Below, piece after piece: positions 18,606 through 28,420 of a stretch of 64,000 nucleotides of DNA (within the stretch, counting starts at the first letter, position 1; each line of letters opens with the position of its first letter). The stretch covers positions 124,001-188,000 of the forward strand of contig NZ_LLWH01000001.1 in assembly GCF_001411475.1 (NCBI RefSeq), written 5' to 3'. The notes beneath the pieces were generated by a model. That model was not told the origin of the DNA. It saw nothing but the letters and a program-made list of their open reading frames with translations, and did not search any database. The position numbers were made by a program, and so were the translations under genes. This stretch comes from Pseudomonas endophytica (lineage in GTDB: Bacteria; Pseudomonadota; Gammaproteobacteria; Pseudomonadales; Pseudomonadaceae).

Positions 18606-19823
18606 TTAAAACAACTTGCGGCCCCGATTAGCTGCAATGCGCATACGCAATGCATTCAACTTGATAAAGCCTGCAGCGTCAGCTTGGTTGTAGGCGCCAC
18701 CGTCTTCTTCAAATGTTGCAATATTGGCGTCGAATAACGATTCGTCGGACTTACGACCGGTAACAATCACGTTGCCTTTGTACAGTTTCAGACGCACAAC
18801 ACCGTTAACGTTAACCTGAGAAGCGTCGATCATTTGTTGCAACATCAAACGCTCAGGGCTCCACCAGTAACCTGTGTAGATCAGGCTGGCATACTTGGGC
18901 ATCAACTCATCTTTCAGGTGAGCAACTTCCCGATCCAGAGTAATCGACTCAATAGCGCGGTGAGCACGCAACATGATGGTGCCGCCTGGGGTTTCGTAGC
19001 AACCACGAGACTTCATACCCACATACCGGTTTTCAACGATATCAAGACGACCAATACCGTTTTCACCACCGATACGGTTAAGTGTTGCCAGCACAGTCGC
19101 AGGCGTCATCTCAACACCGTCCAGTGCAACGATATCGCCGTTGCGGAAAGTCAGTTCCAGATAAGTCGGCGTGTTAGGCGCGTCTTCTGGCGACTTGGTC
19201 CAACGCCACATGTCTTCTTCGTGCTCGGTCCAAGTATCTTCCAGTACACCGCCCTCGTAGGAGATGTGCAGCAAGTTGGCATCCATCGAGTACGGGGATT
19301 TTTTCTTGCCATGACGCTCAATCGGAATACCGTGCTTTTCCGCGTAATCCATCAGCTTTTCACGCGACAGCAAATCCCACTCGCGCCAAGGAGCAATCAC
19401 TTTTACGCCTGGCTTCAGTGCGTAAGCGCCCAGTTCAAAACGAACCTGATCATTACCTTTGCCGGTTGCGCCATGAGAAATAGCATCAGCACCGGTTTCA
19501 TTCGCGATTTCGATCAGACGCTTGGCGATCAGCGGACGCGCAATGGATGTACCCAGCAGGTACTCGCCTTCGTAAACAGTGTTGGCGCGGAACATTGGGA
19601 ACACGAAGTCGCGGACAAACTCTTCGCGCAGGTCGTCGATGTAGATTTCCTTGACGCCCATGGCTTGCGCCTTGGCGCGTGCAGGCTCAACCTCTTCACC
19701 TTGACCCAAATCAGCGGTAAAGGTTACGACTTCACAGTTATAAGTATCCTGCAGCCACTTCAGGATCACCGAAGTGTCCAAGCCGCCCGAATAAGCCAGA
19801 ACGACCTTGTTTACGTCCGCCAT
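18606..19823 (-). CDS. argG: Argininosuccinate synthase
   Basis: A 405-residue cytosolic enzyme that joins citrulline and aspartate with ATP in arginine synthesis. The ATP pyrophosphatase P-loop is [15 protein letters not shown] (about residues 9-23), with the family motifs [13 protein letters not shown] and [17 protein letters not shown]. Length is typical of the type I enzyme. ATG 19823 has GGAG seven bases upstream. An ArgR-type operator lies 54-95 bp before the start, so repression or control by arginine is expected. argF, also with such a site, lies about 6 kb away. Confidence 0.97.
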   Translation of the reverse strand: MADVNKVVLAYSGGLDTSVILKWLQDTYNCEVVTFTADLGQGEEVEPARAKAQAMGVKEIYIDDLREEFVRDFVFPMFRANTVYEGEYLLGTSIARPLIAKRLIEIANETGADAISHGATGKGNDQVRFELGAYALKPGVKVIAPWREWDLLSREKLMDYAEKHGIPIERHGKKKSPYSMDANLLHISYEGGVLEDTWTEHEEDMWRWTKSPEDAPNTPTYLELTFRNGDIVALDGVEMTPATVLATLNRIGGENGIGRLDIVENRYVGMKSRGCYETPGGTIMLRAHRAIESITLDREVAHLKDELMPKYASLIYTGYWWSPERLMLQQMIDASQVNVNGVVRLKLYKGNVIVTGRKSDESLFDANIATFEEDGGAYNQADAAGFIKLNALRMRIAANRGRKLF

Positions 19824-19876
19824 GCCATCACTCCACGGGTTGTTCTAAAAGCCGAGCAGTCTACCGCTCACGGGTA

Positions 19877-19918
19877 TTAATTTACAGGGGCGCGACAGCT
19901 TAAGACGACAAAGCGACA
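19877..19918 (-). promoter_or_regulatory. ArgR operator (tandem half-sites) upstream of argG
   Basis: GCGACA occurs at 19892-19897 and again at 19913-19918, exactly 21 bp apart; the first is preceded by TT-N8, so it fits the reverse complement of the Pseudomonas ArgR half-site TGTCGC-N8-AA-N5. The second copy lacks the TT. Position just upstream of argG supports the call. Confidence 0.65.
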
Positions 19919-19949
19919 GTAAGTTTCAACAATACGACGCCTGTAAACG

Positions 19950-20855
19950 TCAAGACACCGCCGCTGGGTCAGTGATGGCAGCCGTAGAGGTCGGCTTAGC
20001 AGGTTCAGACACTCGTTCTAGACGCACGCTAACACGACGGTTTTTCGCGCGATTAACCGCATTGTTATTGGGCGCCACTGGATATTGTTCACCATGAAAA
20101 CGAATCGTGATCTGCGACTCTTGCAGACCGTTGTCCTTGAAGTAATCCATTACCGCCAAGGCACGACGCCGAGAGAGCTCACGATTGGTCAAGCGATTAC
20201 CGGAGTTGTCAGAGTAGCCATCAAGCATGATGTGATTGGCCTTAGGATCGGCCTTCATATATTGCAGGATGATTTGCAGACTTGCGCGGGCCTTGGCATC
20301 TAAATCAGTGCCGCCCCCGGGAAAACCAATCTGGCTCTGGCGAACCTGGTCGAAGTTTTTTGCTAAAAGTTTTCCAGTACAGGCTTCGTAATCGCCATAA
20401 GCCTGGCGAAACTTGACCGGTAGCAGGCGCACTTCGGATACTCCACCCACCGCGGAGTAATGCCTGATGACAGGGCTACGCCCCTCCAACAGCCCCCTAA
20501 ATAAACGCCCGGCTTGCGTTTGAGAACTGTTGAACAGGACGTTACCGCGCCCAATTCGCACAGTACCCAAGTTAATATCGCCCCGCCCTGGCTGCCAAGG
20601 TGCCGCTGCTGCCAGCAAGGTTGCAGGGCCTTCACCCAGAATAGAGTTATGAGCATTTAGACGAAAAACCGCCTGCTCGCCCGCGCGGCGAACGAAGACA
20701 CCTGAGCCAAAATCAGTGATCGGCTGAACAAGGCGACACTCGAATTGATCACCCTCAACGTTCCACTCCACATTCTCCAGACGTGTCTGGAAAGTCAGGG
20801 CCATAGCAGGAAAGCTGGCAGATAGGCTGAGCAGAACAAAAAAGAGCTGGCGCAC
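19950..20855 (-). CDS. motY: MotY-like OmpA-family protein of the sodium-type flagellar motor
   Basis: A 301-residue exported protein. From the chosen GTG the N-terminus is a signal peptide (VRQLFFVLLSLSASFPAMA), followed by a MotY N-terminal domain and an OmpA peptidoglycan-binding domain in the last 120 residues (IMLDGYSDNSGN, NRELSRRRALAVMDYF, NRRVSVRLE). MotY forms part of the T-ring around the flagellar basal body and is required for stator function. A longer frame to 20909 exists, but GTG 20855 has GCGGAG seven bases upstream. Its position between argG and pyrC is the same as motY in P. aeruginosa (PA3526). Confidence 0.88.
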   Translation of the reverse strand: MRQLFFVLLSLSASFPAMALTFQTRLENVEWNVEGDQFECRLVQPITDFGSGVFVRRAGEQAVFRLNAHNSILGEGPATLLAAAAPWQPGRGDINLGTVRIGRGNVLFNSSQTQAGRLFRGLLEGRSPVIRHYSAVGGVSEVRLLPVKFRQAYGDYEACTGKLLAKNFDQVRQSQIGFPGGGTDLDAKARASLQIILQYMKADPKANHIMLDGYSDNSGNRLTNRELSRRRALAVMDYFKDNGLQESQITIRFHGEQYPVAPNNNAVNRAKNRRVSVRLERVSEPAKPTSTAAITDPAAVS

Positions 20856-21009
20856 GAAGGGCTCCGCAGGTGAATACTGGCAAATCAAAGTGCAGCGTTT
20901 GCGACACACCCTGCCTATATCGGTTCATACACTCAAAACTTGATAGCGAGTGCCTGACAGAGTCTTTTCCGGTAGCATTCGCATCAGTTTGACCCGCCTG
21001 GAATCCCAA

Positions 21010-22056
21010 ATGTCTGACCGCCTGACCCTGCTGCGTCCCGACGACTGGCACATTCATCTTCGCGATGGTGCTGTGTTGCCTCACACTGTGGCGGATGTTG
21101 CGCGCACTTTTGGCCGCGCCATCATCATGCCTAACCTCGTACCTCCGGTGCGTAACGCCGCCGAAGCCGACGCCTATCGTCAGCGCATTCTGGCTGCACG
21201 CCCGGCCGGCAGCCGTTTTGAGCCGCTGATGGTGCTGTACCTCACTGACCGAACCCAGCCAGAAGATATTCGTACTGCCAAAGCCAGCGGCTTTGTGCAT
21301 GCTGCCAAGCTCTATCCAGCTGGCGCTACGACAAACTCTGACTCAGGTGTCACCAGCATCGATGCTATTTTTCCAGTTTTGGAGACAATGGCCGAAGTCG
21401 GTATGCCTTTGCTGATACATGGCGAAGTCACCCGCGCCGAAGTCGATGTGTTCGATCGCGAAAAAGTCTTTATCGAAGAGCATTTACGCCGTGTCGTAGA
21501 TCGTTTTCCGAACTTAAAAGTTGTGTTCGAGCACATCACCACGGCGCATGCGGTGCAGTTCGTCAATGAGGCTTCGGCTAATGTCGGGGCAACCATAACG
21601 GCTCATCACCTGTTGTATAACCGCAACCATATGCTGGTTGGCGGTATTCGCCCGCACTTCTACTGCCTGCCGATCCTCAAGCGCAACATTCACCAAGAAG
21701 CACTGCTGGATGCAGCCACCAGCGGCAGTCCGAAGTTTTTCCTCGGCACCGATTCGGCACCGCATGCTCAACATGCTAAAGAAGCCGCGTGTGGCTGTGC
21801 CGGTTGCTATACCGCCTATGCCGCCATTGAGCTGTACGCTGAAGCCTTTGAACAGCGCAATGCGCTGGATAAACTCCAAGCATTTGCCAGCTTGAACGGT
21901 CCGCGTTTCTACGGCCTGCCACCGAGCACCGAACATATCACTCTACTCCGCCAAGAGTGGACAGCCCCAAGTAGCCTGCCTTTCGGCGAGTTGAATGTAA
22001 TCCCGCTGCGCGCCGGTGAAAAACTGCGCTGGCGCCTGCTGGAGGAACACGTGTGA
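21010..22056 (+). CDS. pyrC: Dihydroorotase
   Basis: A 348-residue zinc amidohydrolase that cyclises carbamoyl aspartate to dihydroorotate in pyrimidine synthesis. The metal site starts with [10 protein letters not shown] (HxH, about residues 13-19); the carbamylated Lys is likely in [13 protein letters not shown]; further ligands lie in LLIHGEV, FEHITT and the Asp in LGTDSAPH. It is the E. coli PyrC (class II) type in length. ATG 21010 is chosen over an upstream GTG because it gives the family start [10 protein letters not shown]. rnt overlaps its end. Confidence 0.96.
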   Translation: MSDRLTLLRPDDWHIHLRDGAVLPHTVADVARTFGRAIIMPNLVPPVRNAAEADAYRQRILAARPAGSRFEPLMVLYLTDRTQPEDIRTAKASGFVHAAKLYPAGATTNSDSGVTSIDAIFPVLETMAEVGMPLLIHGEVTRAEVDVFDREKVFIEEHLRRVVDRFPNLKVVFEHITTAHAVQFVNEASANVGATITAHHLLYNRNHMLVGGIRPHFYCLPILKRNIHQEALLDAATSGSPKFFLGTDSAPHAQHAKEAACGCAGCYTAYAAIELYAEAFEQRNALDKLQAFASLNGPRFYGLPPSTEHITLLRQEWTAPSSLPFGELNVIPLRAGEKLRWRLLEEHV

Positions 22057-22727
22057 GCGACGACCATTTTGATGACGAGCACGAAGGCGGTCATGGCACA
22101 GGCTCACGCCACCCGATGGCGGAGCGCTTTCGCGGCTACTTACCCGTCGTTATCGATGTAGAAACGGGTGGTTTCAACAGCGCTACTGATGCGCTGCTGG
22201 AAATTGCCGCCGTTACCATCGGCATGGACGAAAAAGGTTTTGTGTTCCCAGAACATACCTACTTCCATCGTGTGGAGCCCTTTGAGGGCGCCAACATCGA
22301 AGCCGCAGCGCTGGAGTTCACTGGCATCAAGCTGGACCACCCACTGCGCATGGCTGTCAGCGAAGAAACTGCCCTGACAGACATCTTCCGTGGTGTACGT
22401 AAAGCGCTAAAAGCCAATGGCTGCAAGCGCGCCATTCTGGTTGGCCATAACAGCAGCTTCGACTTAGGTTTCCTCAACGCTGCGGTGGCACGTCTGGATA
22501 TGAAACGTAACCCGTTTCATCCTTTTTCCAGCTTCGACACCGCTACGCTGGCAGGTCTGGCATATGGTCAAACGGTGCTAGCTAAAGCTTGCCAAGCCGC
22601 TGATATTGACTTTGACGGTCGTGAAGCGCACTCCGCGCGTTATGACACTGAAAAGACCGCCGAGCTGTTTTGCGGCATCGTCAATAATTGGAAGCAAATG
22701 GGTGGCTGGAAAGACTTCAACGACTGA
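22053..22727 (+). CDS. rnt: Ribonuclease T
   Basis: A 224-residue 3'-5' exoribonuclease of the DEDD family that trims tRNA and other stable RNA ends. The acidic residues are in [10 protein letters not shown] (Exo I), [11 protein letters not shown] (Exo II) and [13 protein letters not shown] (Exo III), with the DEDDh His in [10 protein letters not shown]. The gene starts with GTG and overlaps the pyrC stop by 4 bp, suggesting translational coupling. It carries an acidic/His-rich N-terminal extension ([15 protein letters not shown]). A terminator follows. Confidence 0.96.
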   Translation: MSDDHFDDEHEGGHGTGSRHPMAERFRGYLPVVIDVETGGFNSATDALLEIAAVTIGMDEKGFVFPEHTYFHRVEPFEGANIEAAALEFTGIKLDHPLRMAVSEETALTDIFRGVRKALKANGCKRAILVGHNSSFDLGFLNAAVARLDMKRNPFHPFSSFDTATLAGLAYGQTVLAKACQAADIDFDGREAHSARYDTEKTAELFCGIVNNWKQMGGWKDFND

Positions 22728-22756
22728 TCACGTCGTTAACCTTACCGCAGCACATA

Positions 22757-22784
22757 AAAAAACCGGACACTAAGTCCGGTTTTT
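22757..22784. terminator. Bidirectional terminator between rnt and the peroxiredoxin gene
   Basis: AACCGGAC (22761-22768) pairs with GTCCGGTT (22774-22781), loop of 5, with A-rich and T-rich flanks. Confidence 0.88.
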
Positions 22785-22799
22785 ATGCTGCCAGAAAGC

Positions 22800-23402
22800 T
22801 TACAGCTTGCCAGCGTTCTCAGTCAGGTAAGCCGCAACACCTTCAGTCGAAGCGGTCATGCCCTTGTCACCTTTCTTCCAGTTAGCAGGGCAAACTTCGC
22901 CGTGCTCTTCGTGGAATTGTAGTGCATCAACCAAACGCAGCAGTTCATCCATGTTGCGACCCAGTGGCAGGTCGTTAACGATCTGGGAGCGAACTACGCC
23001 CTTGTCGTCAATCAGGAATGCGCCGCGCAACGCTACACCGCCTTCAGTTTCAACATCGTAGGCTTTGCAGATAGCGTGATTGATGTCGGCAGCCATGGTG
23101 TATTTCACCTGACCGATGCCACCATTATTGACGGGAGTGTTGCGCCAAGCGTTGTGAGTGAAATGGGAGTCGATGGAGACTGCAACCACTTCAACGTTAC
23201 GCGCTTGGAACTCAGGAATGCGGTGATCCAAAGCGATCAGCTCGGATGGGCAAACGAAGGTGAAGTCCAGTGGGTAGAAGAACACCAGACCGTATTTGCC
23301 TTTGATCGCGGTGGACAGTGTGAAGCTATCAACGATTTCGCCATTGCCGAGTACGGCTGCGACGGTGAAGTCAGGCGCTTGTTTGCCTACGAGTACGCTC
23401 AT
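22800..23402 (-). CDS. Typical 2-Cys peroxiredoxin (AhpC/TSA family)
   Basis: A 200-residue peroxidase that reduces hydrogen peroxide and organic peroxides. The peroxidatic Cys is in DFTFVCPSE (about residue 52) and the resolving Cys in HGEVCPANW (about residue 170), so it is a typical 2-Cys enzyme. The frame continues upstream to 23507, but ATG 23402 has AGGAG eight bases before it and gives the family start MSVLVGKQAPDFTV. It lies beside bfd/bfr and grxD, a redox and iron neighbourhood; in P. aeruginosa the corresponding gene is PA3529. Confidence 0.93.
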   Translation of the reverse strand: MSVLVGKQAPDFTVAAVLGNGEIVDSFTLSTAIKGKYGLVFFYPLDFTFVCPSELIALDHRIPEFQARNVEVVAVSIDSHFTHNAWRNTPVNNGGIGQVKYTMAADINHAICKAYDVETEGGVALRGAFLIDDKGVVRSQIVNDLPLGRNMDELLRLVDALQFHEEHGEVCPANWKKGDKGMTASTEGVAAYLTENAGKL

Positions 23403-23615
23403 TGGATATCTCCTGGGTGCGAGGTAAAAACGGGTCCGGCCCACATGCCCTGAGGCAGCAGCAGTATCAGTGCCAGATCTCCGCGTAAAAAGACAACCAC
23501 TATACACGGCCTGTCAGGACCTTCCTTAACCCTTTTTATGCCACTGCCTAGCAGGGCATAAACGCCGTTCGTCAGCGTAACCTGAACAAACCCCAACCGC
23601 GCCCCAATCTACTTT

Positions 23616-23634
23616 GACAATCATTCTCGTTAAC
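23616..23634 (+). promoter_or_regulatory. Probable Fur box upstream of bfd
   Basis: GACAATCATTCTCGTTAAC matches 13 of 19 positions of the Fur consensus GATAATGATAATCATTATC. It lies 46 bp before the bfd start. Bfd is known to rise under iron limitation in P. aeruginosa, which fits Fur repression. Confidence 0.65.
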
Positions 23635-23679
23635 ATTAAGATCCGTTTCATTGAATCCAACCAGCGATGGTTCTTATTT

Positions 23680-23898
23680 ATGTACGTTTGCCTCTGCACT
23701 GGCGTTACTGACGGAAAAATCCGCGATGCAATCTATGAAGGTTGCTGTAGCTACCGCGAAGTACGCGAAGCGACGGGCGTCGCAAGCCAATGCGGCAAAT
23801 GTGCCTGCCTAGCCAAGCAAGTTGTTCGTGAAACCTTGTCCACGCTGCAAGCCAGCCAACCCGCACTAGGTTTTCCAGTAGAATTTTCTGCTGCGTAA
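23680..23898 (+). CDS. bfd: Bacterioferritin-associated ferredoxin
   Basis: A 72-residue [2Fe-2S] protein. Ligands are at C4, C6, C38 and C41 (VCLCTGV and QCGKC), the Bfd arrangement. In Pseudomonas Bfd delivers electrons to bacterioferritin to release stored iron as Fe(II). The frame opens upstream at 23614, but ATG 23680 gives the native start MYVCLC. A Fur box precedes it and a terminator separates it from bfr, so the two genes can respond oppositely to iron. Confidence 0.95.
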   Translation: MYVCLCTGVTDGKIRDAIYEGCCSYREVREATGVASQCGKCACLAKQVVRETLSTLQASQPALGFPVEFSAA

Positions 23899-23913
23899 TT
23901 AACATATTTCTAA

Positions 23914-23940
23914 GGAACCGGACTTAACGTCCGGTTTTTT
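23914..23940 (+). terminator. Terminator of bfd
   Basis: AACCGGAC (23916-23923) pairs with GTCCGGTT (23929-23936), loop of 5, then a run of T to 23940. Confidence 0.88.
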
Positions 23941-24096
23941 ATGTCAAAAATTCAAGTACTTAGGGCCAAAACGCGGAACACAAACATTCTTATTCCGATT
24001 AATTTTCATTTATTATTCAAACACTTAGGTTTGACAGTTGTAAGTGCGCAGATCAAACTCTGCCTTATATACGGTTAACTAAGGCAGGCCCTTGCG

Positions 24097-24567
24097 ATGA
24101 AAGGCGATATTTCAGTCATCCAGCACCTCAACAAAATTCTCGGTAACGAACTGGTTGCGATCAACCAATACTTCTTGCATGCACGCATGTACCAAGATTG
24201 GGGCCTGGAAAAGTTAGGCAAACACGAATATAACGAATCCATCGACGAGATGAAGCACGCTGACAAATTGATCAAGCGCATCTTGTTCTTAGAAGGTCTG
24301 CCGAATGTTCAAGACTTAGGCAAGCTGCATATTGGTGAGCACACCAAGGAAATGCTGGAGTGCGACCTGCGCATTGAGCGCACCGGCCACGCCGACCTCA
24401 AAGCCGCTATCGCACACTGCGAAGTTGTTGGCGACTTTGGTAGCCGTGAACTTCTGGAAGATATTTTGGAATCAGAAGAAGAACATATCGACTGGCTGGA
24501 AACTCAACTGGGCCTGATCGACAAAATTGGTATTGAGAATTATCTGCAATCGCAGATGGGTGAGTAA
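24097..24567 (+). CDS. bfr: Bacterioferritin (heme-binding, BfrB type)
   Basis: A 156-residue four-helix subunit of the 24-mer iron store. Ferroxidase ligands E18, E51 and H54 and the heme-ligating Met52 are in place ([22 protein letters not shown]), and further Glu/His pairs occur in ESEEEHIDW. Met52 identifies the heme-containing type. The gene order bfd-bfr matches P. aeruginosa bfrB. A perfect terminator follows. Confidence 0.96.
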   Translation: MKGDISVIQHLNKILGNELVAINQYFLHARMYQDWGLEKLGKHEYNESIDEMKHADKLIKRILFLEGLPNVQDLGKLHIGEHTKEMLECDLRIERTGHADLKAAIAHCEVVGDFGSRELLEDILESEEEHIDWLETQLGLIDKIGIENYLQSQMGE

Positions 24568-24580
24568 CTAACGCCCACAA

Positions 24581-24615
24581 AAAACCCGCCCTGATTATTC
24601 AGCGGCGGGTTTTTT
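24581..24615. terminator. Terminator between bfr and grxD
   Basis: AAAACCCGCC (24581-24590) pairs with GGCGGGTTTT (24604-24613) around a 13-base loop, followed by further T. The genes converge here. Confidence 0.85.
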
Positions 24616-24654
24616 ATGCGCGGCTACTTAATATCCAAGTAGCAACTCAAGCTT

Positions 24655-24996
24655 TTAAGCTTCAGCTTTATTCGCAGCAGCCTTTTCAACGGCCTCTTTG
24701 ATCAGAGATTGAAGAGAACCATCTGCAGCCATCTCCGCCATAATGTCGCTGCCGCCAACCAGCTCACCGCCTACCCACAGTTGCGGGAAGGTTGGCCAGT
24801 TAGCATATTTAGGTAAGTTGGCGCGAATTTCAGGGTTCTGCAGGATGTCCACGTACGCGAACTTCTCACCACAGCCCATCACGGCCTGAGCCGCTTTAGC
24901 CGAAAAGCCACACTGCGGGGCATTCGGAGCGCCTTTCATGTAAAGCAGAACGGTGTTGTTGGCAATCTGATCTTTGATAGTTTCGATGATATCCAT
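24655..24996 (-). CDS. grxD: Monothiol glutaredoxin (CGFS type)
   Basis: A 113-residue glutaredoxin with the monothiol active site CGFS at residues 29-32 and the glutathione-binding WPTFPQLWVGGE and GGSDIM motifs. GrxD-type proteins coordinate a [2Fe-2S] cluster with glutathione and take part in Fe-S cluster transfer. The frame runs up to 25125, but ATG 24996 gives the family start MDIIETIKDQI and has GAGGTGCTCC just upstream. Its Ala-rich C-terminus is normal for Pseudomonas. Confidence 0.95.
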   Translation of the reverse strand: MDIIETIKDQIANNTVLLYMKGAPNAPQCGFSAKAAQAVMGCGEKFAYVDILQNPEIRANLPKYANWPTFPQLWVGGELVGGSDIMAEMAADGSLQSLIKEAVEKAAANKAEA

Positions 24997-25312
24997 GGAG
25001 CACCTCGGCTGAACTTTCCGACTCAGTTGTCGGCACGGTGGCGCATTGTAACGGAAAGCCGAGCATGACGCTCGGTCTCCCAGACAGAGAAACGTCGCAA
25101 CTTCATCACTGAGTCCAGCACGCACGCCGTCGCACTACTGGTGATACGCCTTTGCATCTATGGATAACAACCCCTCACAGGTGACAGAAAATTGCAAAAT
25201 AACCTGAGGGCAGTGTACAACTGGGCAGCTGAGGTGAGGCAAACCACTCAAAAGTGGCTAGATCACGAGTTCATACAGCCCAAGACTCGCTGAACCTCTG
25301 AACACTAGAGAC

Positions 25313-25354
25313 CCTTATTGGCACGGCGCGACATTTCCTTATAAGATCGCGCCT
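25313..25354 (+). promoter_or_regulatory. argF promoter with overlapping ArgR operator
   Basis: A sigma-70-like promoter is formed by TTGGCA (25318-25323) and TATAAG (25340-25345), 16-bp spacer. Overlapping it, TT-N8-GCGACA (25318-25333) matches the reverse complement of the Pseudomonas ArgR half-site TGTCGC-N8-AA-N5, and a second, weaker copy TT-N8-GCG (25339-25351) follows exactly 21 bp later. Binding would occlude the polymerase. The rest of the 458-bp gap (24997-25454) holds no gene that I can see. Confidence 0.7.
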
Positions 25355-25454
25355 TCCCCCTATTTCGTCGCCCCGTGCGGCATTCGCCGCAGGTTTCGCC
25401 GTTTTTCTGAAAAAGCGGCTTTGAATCCTGCGGTCGTTGCAAAGAAGGTAGTTA

Positions 25455-26378
25455 ATGATGAGCGCAAGGCACTTTCTCTCCCTGATGGACTGCACGCCCG
25501 AAGAGCTAGGCAGCATCATCCGTCGCGGTATCGAGCTAAAAGACCTGCGTGATCGCGGCGTTCTCTTCGAACCCTTAAAAAACCGCGTTCTGGGCATGAT
25601 TTTCGAAAAGTCGTCAACTCGCACTCGACTGTCATTTGAAGCGGGCATGATCCAGCTTGGCGGCCAGGCTATATTCCTGTCCCCTCGCGACACCCAGCTG
25701 GGGCGCGGCGAACCTATCAGCGACTGTGCGATTGTCATGTCACGCATGCTTGATGCGGTCATGATCCGTACCTTTGGCCACAATACCCTGACCGAGTTTG
25801 CAGCTAACTCTCGCGTACCTGTGATCAACGGCCTGTCTGACGACCTACATCCGTGCCAGTTATTGGCCGACATGCAAACCTTCTTCGAACATCGTGGTTC
25901 GATCAAAGGCAAAACCGTAGCCTGGATCGGCGACGGCAACAACATGTGCAACAGCTATATAGAAGCCGCCATTCAATTCGATTTCCAACTGCGTGTAGCC
26001 TGCCCTGAAGGTTATGAGCCGAACCCAGAGTTCGTGGCTCTCGCCGCAGATCGCGTCACTATCGTGCGTGACCCACGTGAAGCCGTGGTCGGTGCGCACC
26101 TGATTAGCACAGACGTCTGGACCTCTATGGGCCAAGAAGAAGAAACGGCCAAACGCCTAAAACTCTTCACACCGTTCCAAGTCGATCGCGCCCTGCTCGA
26201 TCTTGCCGCGCAAGATGTACTATTCATGCACTGCCTACCCGCTCACCGCGGAGAAGAGATCAGCCTAGACCTGCTAGACGACCCACGATCTGTGGCTTGG
26301 GATCAAGCTGAAAACCGCTTGCACGCGCAAAAAGCGCTGCTCGAGTTTCTGGTTCAACCGGCGTACCAACCCGTATGA
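25455..26378 (+). CDS. argF: Ornithine carbamoyltransferase (anabolic)
   Basis: A 307-residue transferase that makes citrulline from ornithine and carbamoyl phosphate. The carbamoyl phosphate loop is FEKSSTRTR (about residues 51-59), with [20 protein letters not shown] and the ornithine site [10 protein letters not shown]. Two ATG codons in tandem (25455, 25458) both suit the GAAGG site. The ArgR-controlled promoter upstream and size point to the biosynthetic enzyme rather than the catabolic arcB. Its stop overlaps the next gene by 4 bp. Confidence 0.96.
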   Translation: MMSARHFLSLMDCTPEELGSIIRRGIELKDLRDRGVLFEPLKNRVLGMIFEKSSTRTRLSFEAGMIQLGGQAIFLSPRDTQLGRGEPISDCAIVMSRMLDAVMIRTFGHNTLTEFAANSRVPVINGLSDDLHPCQLLADMQTFFEHRGSIKGKTVAWIGDGNNMCNSYIEAAIQFDFQLRVACPEGYEPNPEFVALAADRVTIVRDPREAVVGAHLISTDVWTSMGQEEETAKRLKLFTPFQVDRALLDLAAQDVLFMHCLPAHRGEEISLDLLDDPRSVAWDQAENRLHAQKALLEFLVQPAYQPV

Positions 26379-27484
26379 GTCAGCAGTTATTGCTCAACCT
26401 GCGCGATTTGGCCTGTGGTTATCAAGGCCAAAGCGTGGTTCAACACCTAAACCTTCACCTTAATGCAGGCGATATTGGTTGCCTGCTTGGCTCTTCCGGC
26501 TGCGGTAAAACGACGACGCTACGAGCAATTGCAGGCTTTGAGCCCGTACACCAAGGTGAAATCCAGCTCGCAGGCGAAGTTATTTCCAGCGCAGGCTTTA
26601 CCTTAGCGCCGGAGAAACGTCGTATCGGTATGGTGTTTCAAGACTACGCCTTGTTCCCACACCTCAGCGTGGCCGACAACATTGCTTTTGGTATACGCAA
26701 GCATCCAAACAAAGAGCGAGTGGTCGAAGAACTGCTGGAATTGGTCAACCTCAAAGACCTGGGCAAGCGATTCCCTCACGAACTTTCCGGTGGTCAACAG
26801 CAACGGGTAGCACTTGCCCGAGCCTTGGCTCCGGAGCCTCAATTGCTATTACTGGATGAGCCCTTCTCCAACCTAGACGGAGAATTGCGCCGCAAACTCA
26901 GCCACGAAGTTCGCGACATTCTTAAAGCACGTGGCACCAGTGCGATTTTGGTGACGCACGACCAAGAAGAAGCTTTCGCAGTGAGTGACCACGTGGGCGT
27001 ATTTAAAGAAGGTCGCCTAGAGCAGTGGGATACGCCGTACAACCTCTATCACGAGCCTTTAACGCCGTTTGTTGCGAGTTTTATCGGCCAAGGGTATTTC
27101 ATTCGCGGGCAACTGCTCAGCCCTGATTCGGTGCAAACCGAGTTGGGCGTATTGCGCGGCAACCGGGCTTACAGTTGGCCTACCGGCGGCGCTGTCGATG
27201 TGCTACTGCGACCGGATGACATCGTCTATGCCCCAGATAGCGCCTTGAAAGCCAAAATCATCGGCAAAACTTTTTTGGGTGCCTCAACCTTATACCGGCT
27301 GCAACTACCGACCGGCAGCCAGTTAGAGTCAATTTTCCCAAGCCATGCCGATCACTTGCCAGGTACAGAGGTCGGCATTCGAGTCGCCGCAGAACACTTG
27401 GTCATGTTTCAAGGCTGCGGCAGCACGGCAGCCCAAATCCCACACTCCGAATCGGGTGTCCGGCGTTTCAGCACCGCCAACTGA
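26375..27484 (+). CDS. ABC transporter ATP-binding protein with TOBE domain (FbpC/PotA-like), no partner genes
   Basis: A 369-residue ATPase: Walker [10 protein letters not shown] (about residues 38-46), Q-loop [11 protein letters not shown], signature ELSGGQQQR, Walker [13 protein letters not shown], switch His LVTHDQEE, then a C-terminal TOBE domain from about residue 270. The pattern matches the ATPases of ferric iron, spermidine/putrescine or thiamine importers. No permease or binding-protein gene adjoins; it is joined to argF by an ATGA overlap, as in P. aeruginosa PA3537-PA3538. It may serve a transporter encoded elsewhere, or be co-regulated with arginine synthesis. Confidence 0.85.
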   Translation: MSQQLLLNLRDLACGYQGQSVVQHLNLHLNAGDIGCLLGSSGCGKTTTLRAIAGFEPVHQGEIQLAGEVISSAGFTLAPEKRRIGMVFQDYALFPHLSVADNIAFGIRKHPNKERVVEELLELVNLKDLGKRFPHELSGGQQQRVALARALAPEPQLLLLDEPFSNLDGELRRKLSHEVRDILKARGTSAILVTHDQEEAFAVSDHVGVFKEGRLEQWDTPYNLYHEPLTPFVASFIGQGYFIRGQLLSPDSVQTELGVLRGNRAYSWPTGGAVDVLLRPDDIVYAPDSALKAKIIGKTFLGASTLYRLQLPTGSQLESIFPSHADHLPGTEVGIRVAAEHLVMFQGCGSTAAQIPHSESGVRRFSTAN

Positions 27485-27499
27485 GGTCCGATACAAAAC

Positions 27500-27564
27500 T
27501 GTAGGAACGAACTTGGCCGCTATCTTTTGCTCTTGAAAAGATCGCGGCCAAGTTCGTTCCTACA
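27500..27564. repeat. Dispersed palindromic repeat, copy 2 (21-bp perfect arms)
   Basis: The first 21 bp (27500-27520, beginning TGTAGGAACGAAC) and the last 21 bp (27544-27564, ending GTTCGTTCCTACA) are perfect inverted copies, with ATCTTTT / AAAAGAT continuing the stem. It lies between convergent genes and may terminate both. The arm sequence is a variant of the other copies. Confidence 0.88.
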
Positions 27565-27567
27565 CCG

Positions 27568-28041
27568 TCATGCTTTTCGTCCGATCTCTGCAAACTGCGC
27601 CTGCGTGTGTTCAGCCAACACCGACGGCGCCAGCTCTACTTCAAGCCCGCGACGTCCAGCGCTGACATAGATAGTGCTAAATGCCTTTGCGCTCGCATCA
27701 ATGAACGTTCGTAAACGTTTCTTTTGCCCCAGCGGGCTGATCCCGCCCAACAGATAACCGGTCGCACGCTGGGCCGCTGCCGGGTCAGCCATCTCCGCTT
27801 TTTTGACCCCGGCAGCGTGGGCCAGCGCTTTTAAGTCAAGACTTCCGACGACCGGTACAACAGCAACCAGCAACTCACCCTTTTCATTACTGGCCAGCAG
27901 CGTCTTAAAAACCTGTGCCGGTTCGAGATTGAGCTTTTCTGCTGCTTCCAACCCATAAGACGCGGCTTTAGAGTCATGTTCATAGCTATGAACTCGATGT
28001 TCGGCGCGAACTTTTTTAAGCAGGTCCAATGCGGGCGTCAT
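27568..28041 (-). CDS. ybaK: Cys-tRNA(Pro) deacylase YbaK/EbsC
   Basis: A 157-residue editing enzyme that removes cysteine mischarged onto tRNA-Pro. YbaK signatures are the N-terminal TPALDLLKKVRAEHRVHSYEHD, the substrate-pocket Lys in QVFKTLLAS, and TGYLLGGISPLGQKKRLRTF. An in-frame GTG at 28044 is possible; ATG 28041 is preferred on family grounds. It is divergent from glpF. Confidence 0.94.
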   Translation of the reverse strand: MTPALDLLKKVRAEHRVHSYEHDSKAASYGLEAAEKLNLEPAQVFKTLLASNEKGELLVAVVPVVGSLDLKALAHAAGVKKAEMADPAAAQRATGYLLGGISPLGQKKRLRTFIDASAKAFSTIYVSAGRRGLEVELAPSVLAEHTQAQFAEIGRKA

Positions 28042-28251
28042 CACAGCCTCTTTGTGTGTGTTAGCTAAAGAATACGAGGCTGGATCTTAGGCTATTCGCT
28101 GATAAAAAACGCGCTAGAACGGGCCTCCCAGCGCTGTTTAAGGCTGAAACGTTACACCCAACCCTATCAATTTGTATTTTTTTCTTACAGAAAACCAACG
28201 TCAAAAACCCTAATGAAAGTCACAATGTGGATGCTCGTTCACTTTCGACCT

Positions 28252-28300
28252 TTGACAGGCGTGTTTCTTGTCTATATTTTTTCGAATCTGAATATTTCTA
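28252..28300 (+). promoter_or_regulatory. glpF promoter region with GlpR-like TTCGAA core
   Basis: TTGACA at 28252-28257 with an AT-rich -10 candidate (TATTTT, 28275-28280, 17-bp spacer). A TTTTTTCGAATCTGAATATT stretch overlaps the -10 side and shares the TTCGAA core and AT-rich flanks of the sites upstream of glpD, so it is a possible GlpR operator. The remainder of the 379-bp gap 28042-28420 shows no gene. Confidence 0.45.
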
Positions 28301-28420
28301 CGAATTCATGCGTTATGTTGTCCGGCCATGAAAACCCTGAAATACGAGTTTTAGTTTTTTAAAGCACTGCACAGCCACCACTGACTGACAACGTCAAAAA
28401 ACAACAAAAAGAGGTTCCAA

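Noticed and set aside
18834-19880. 348-codon frame on the plus strand across argG
   Set aside because: It is antisense to argG, which has full family motifs on the other strand.
25271-25951. 226-codon minus-strand frame at the argF promoter and start
   Set aside because: It would cover the ArgR operator and the beginning of argF and has no recognisable domain.
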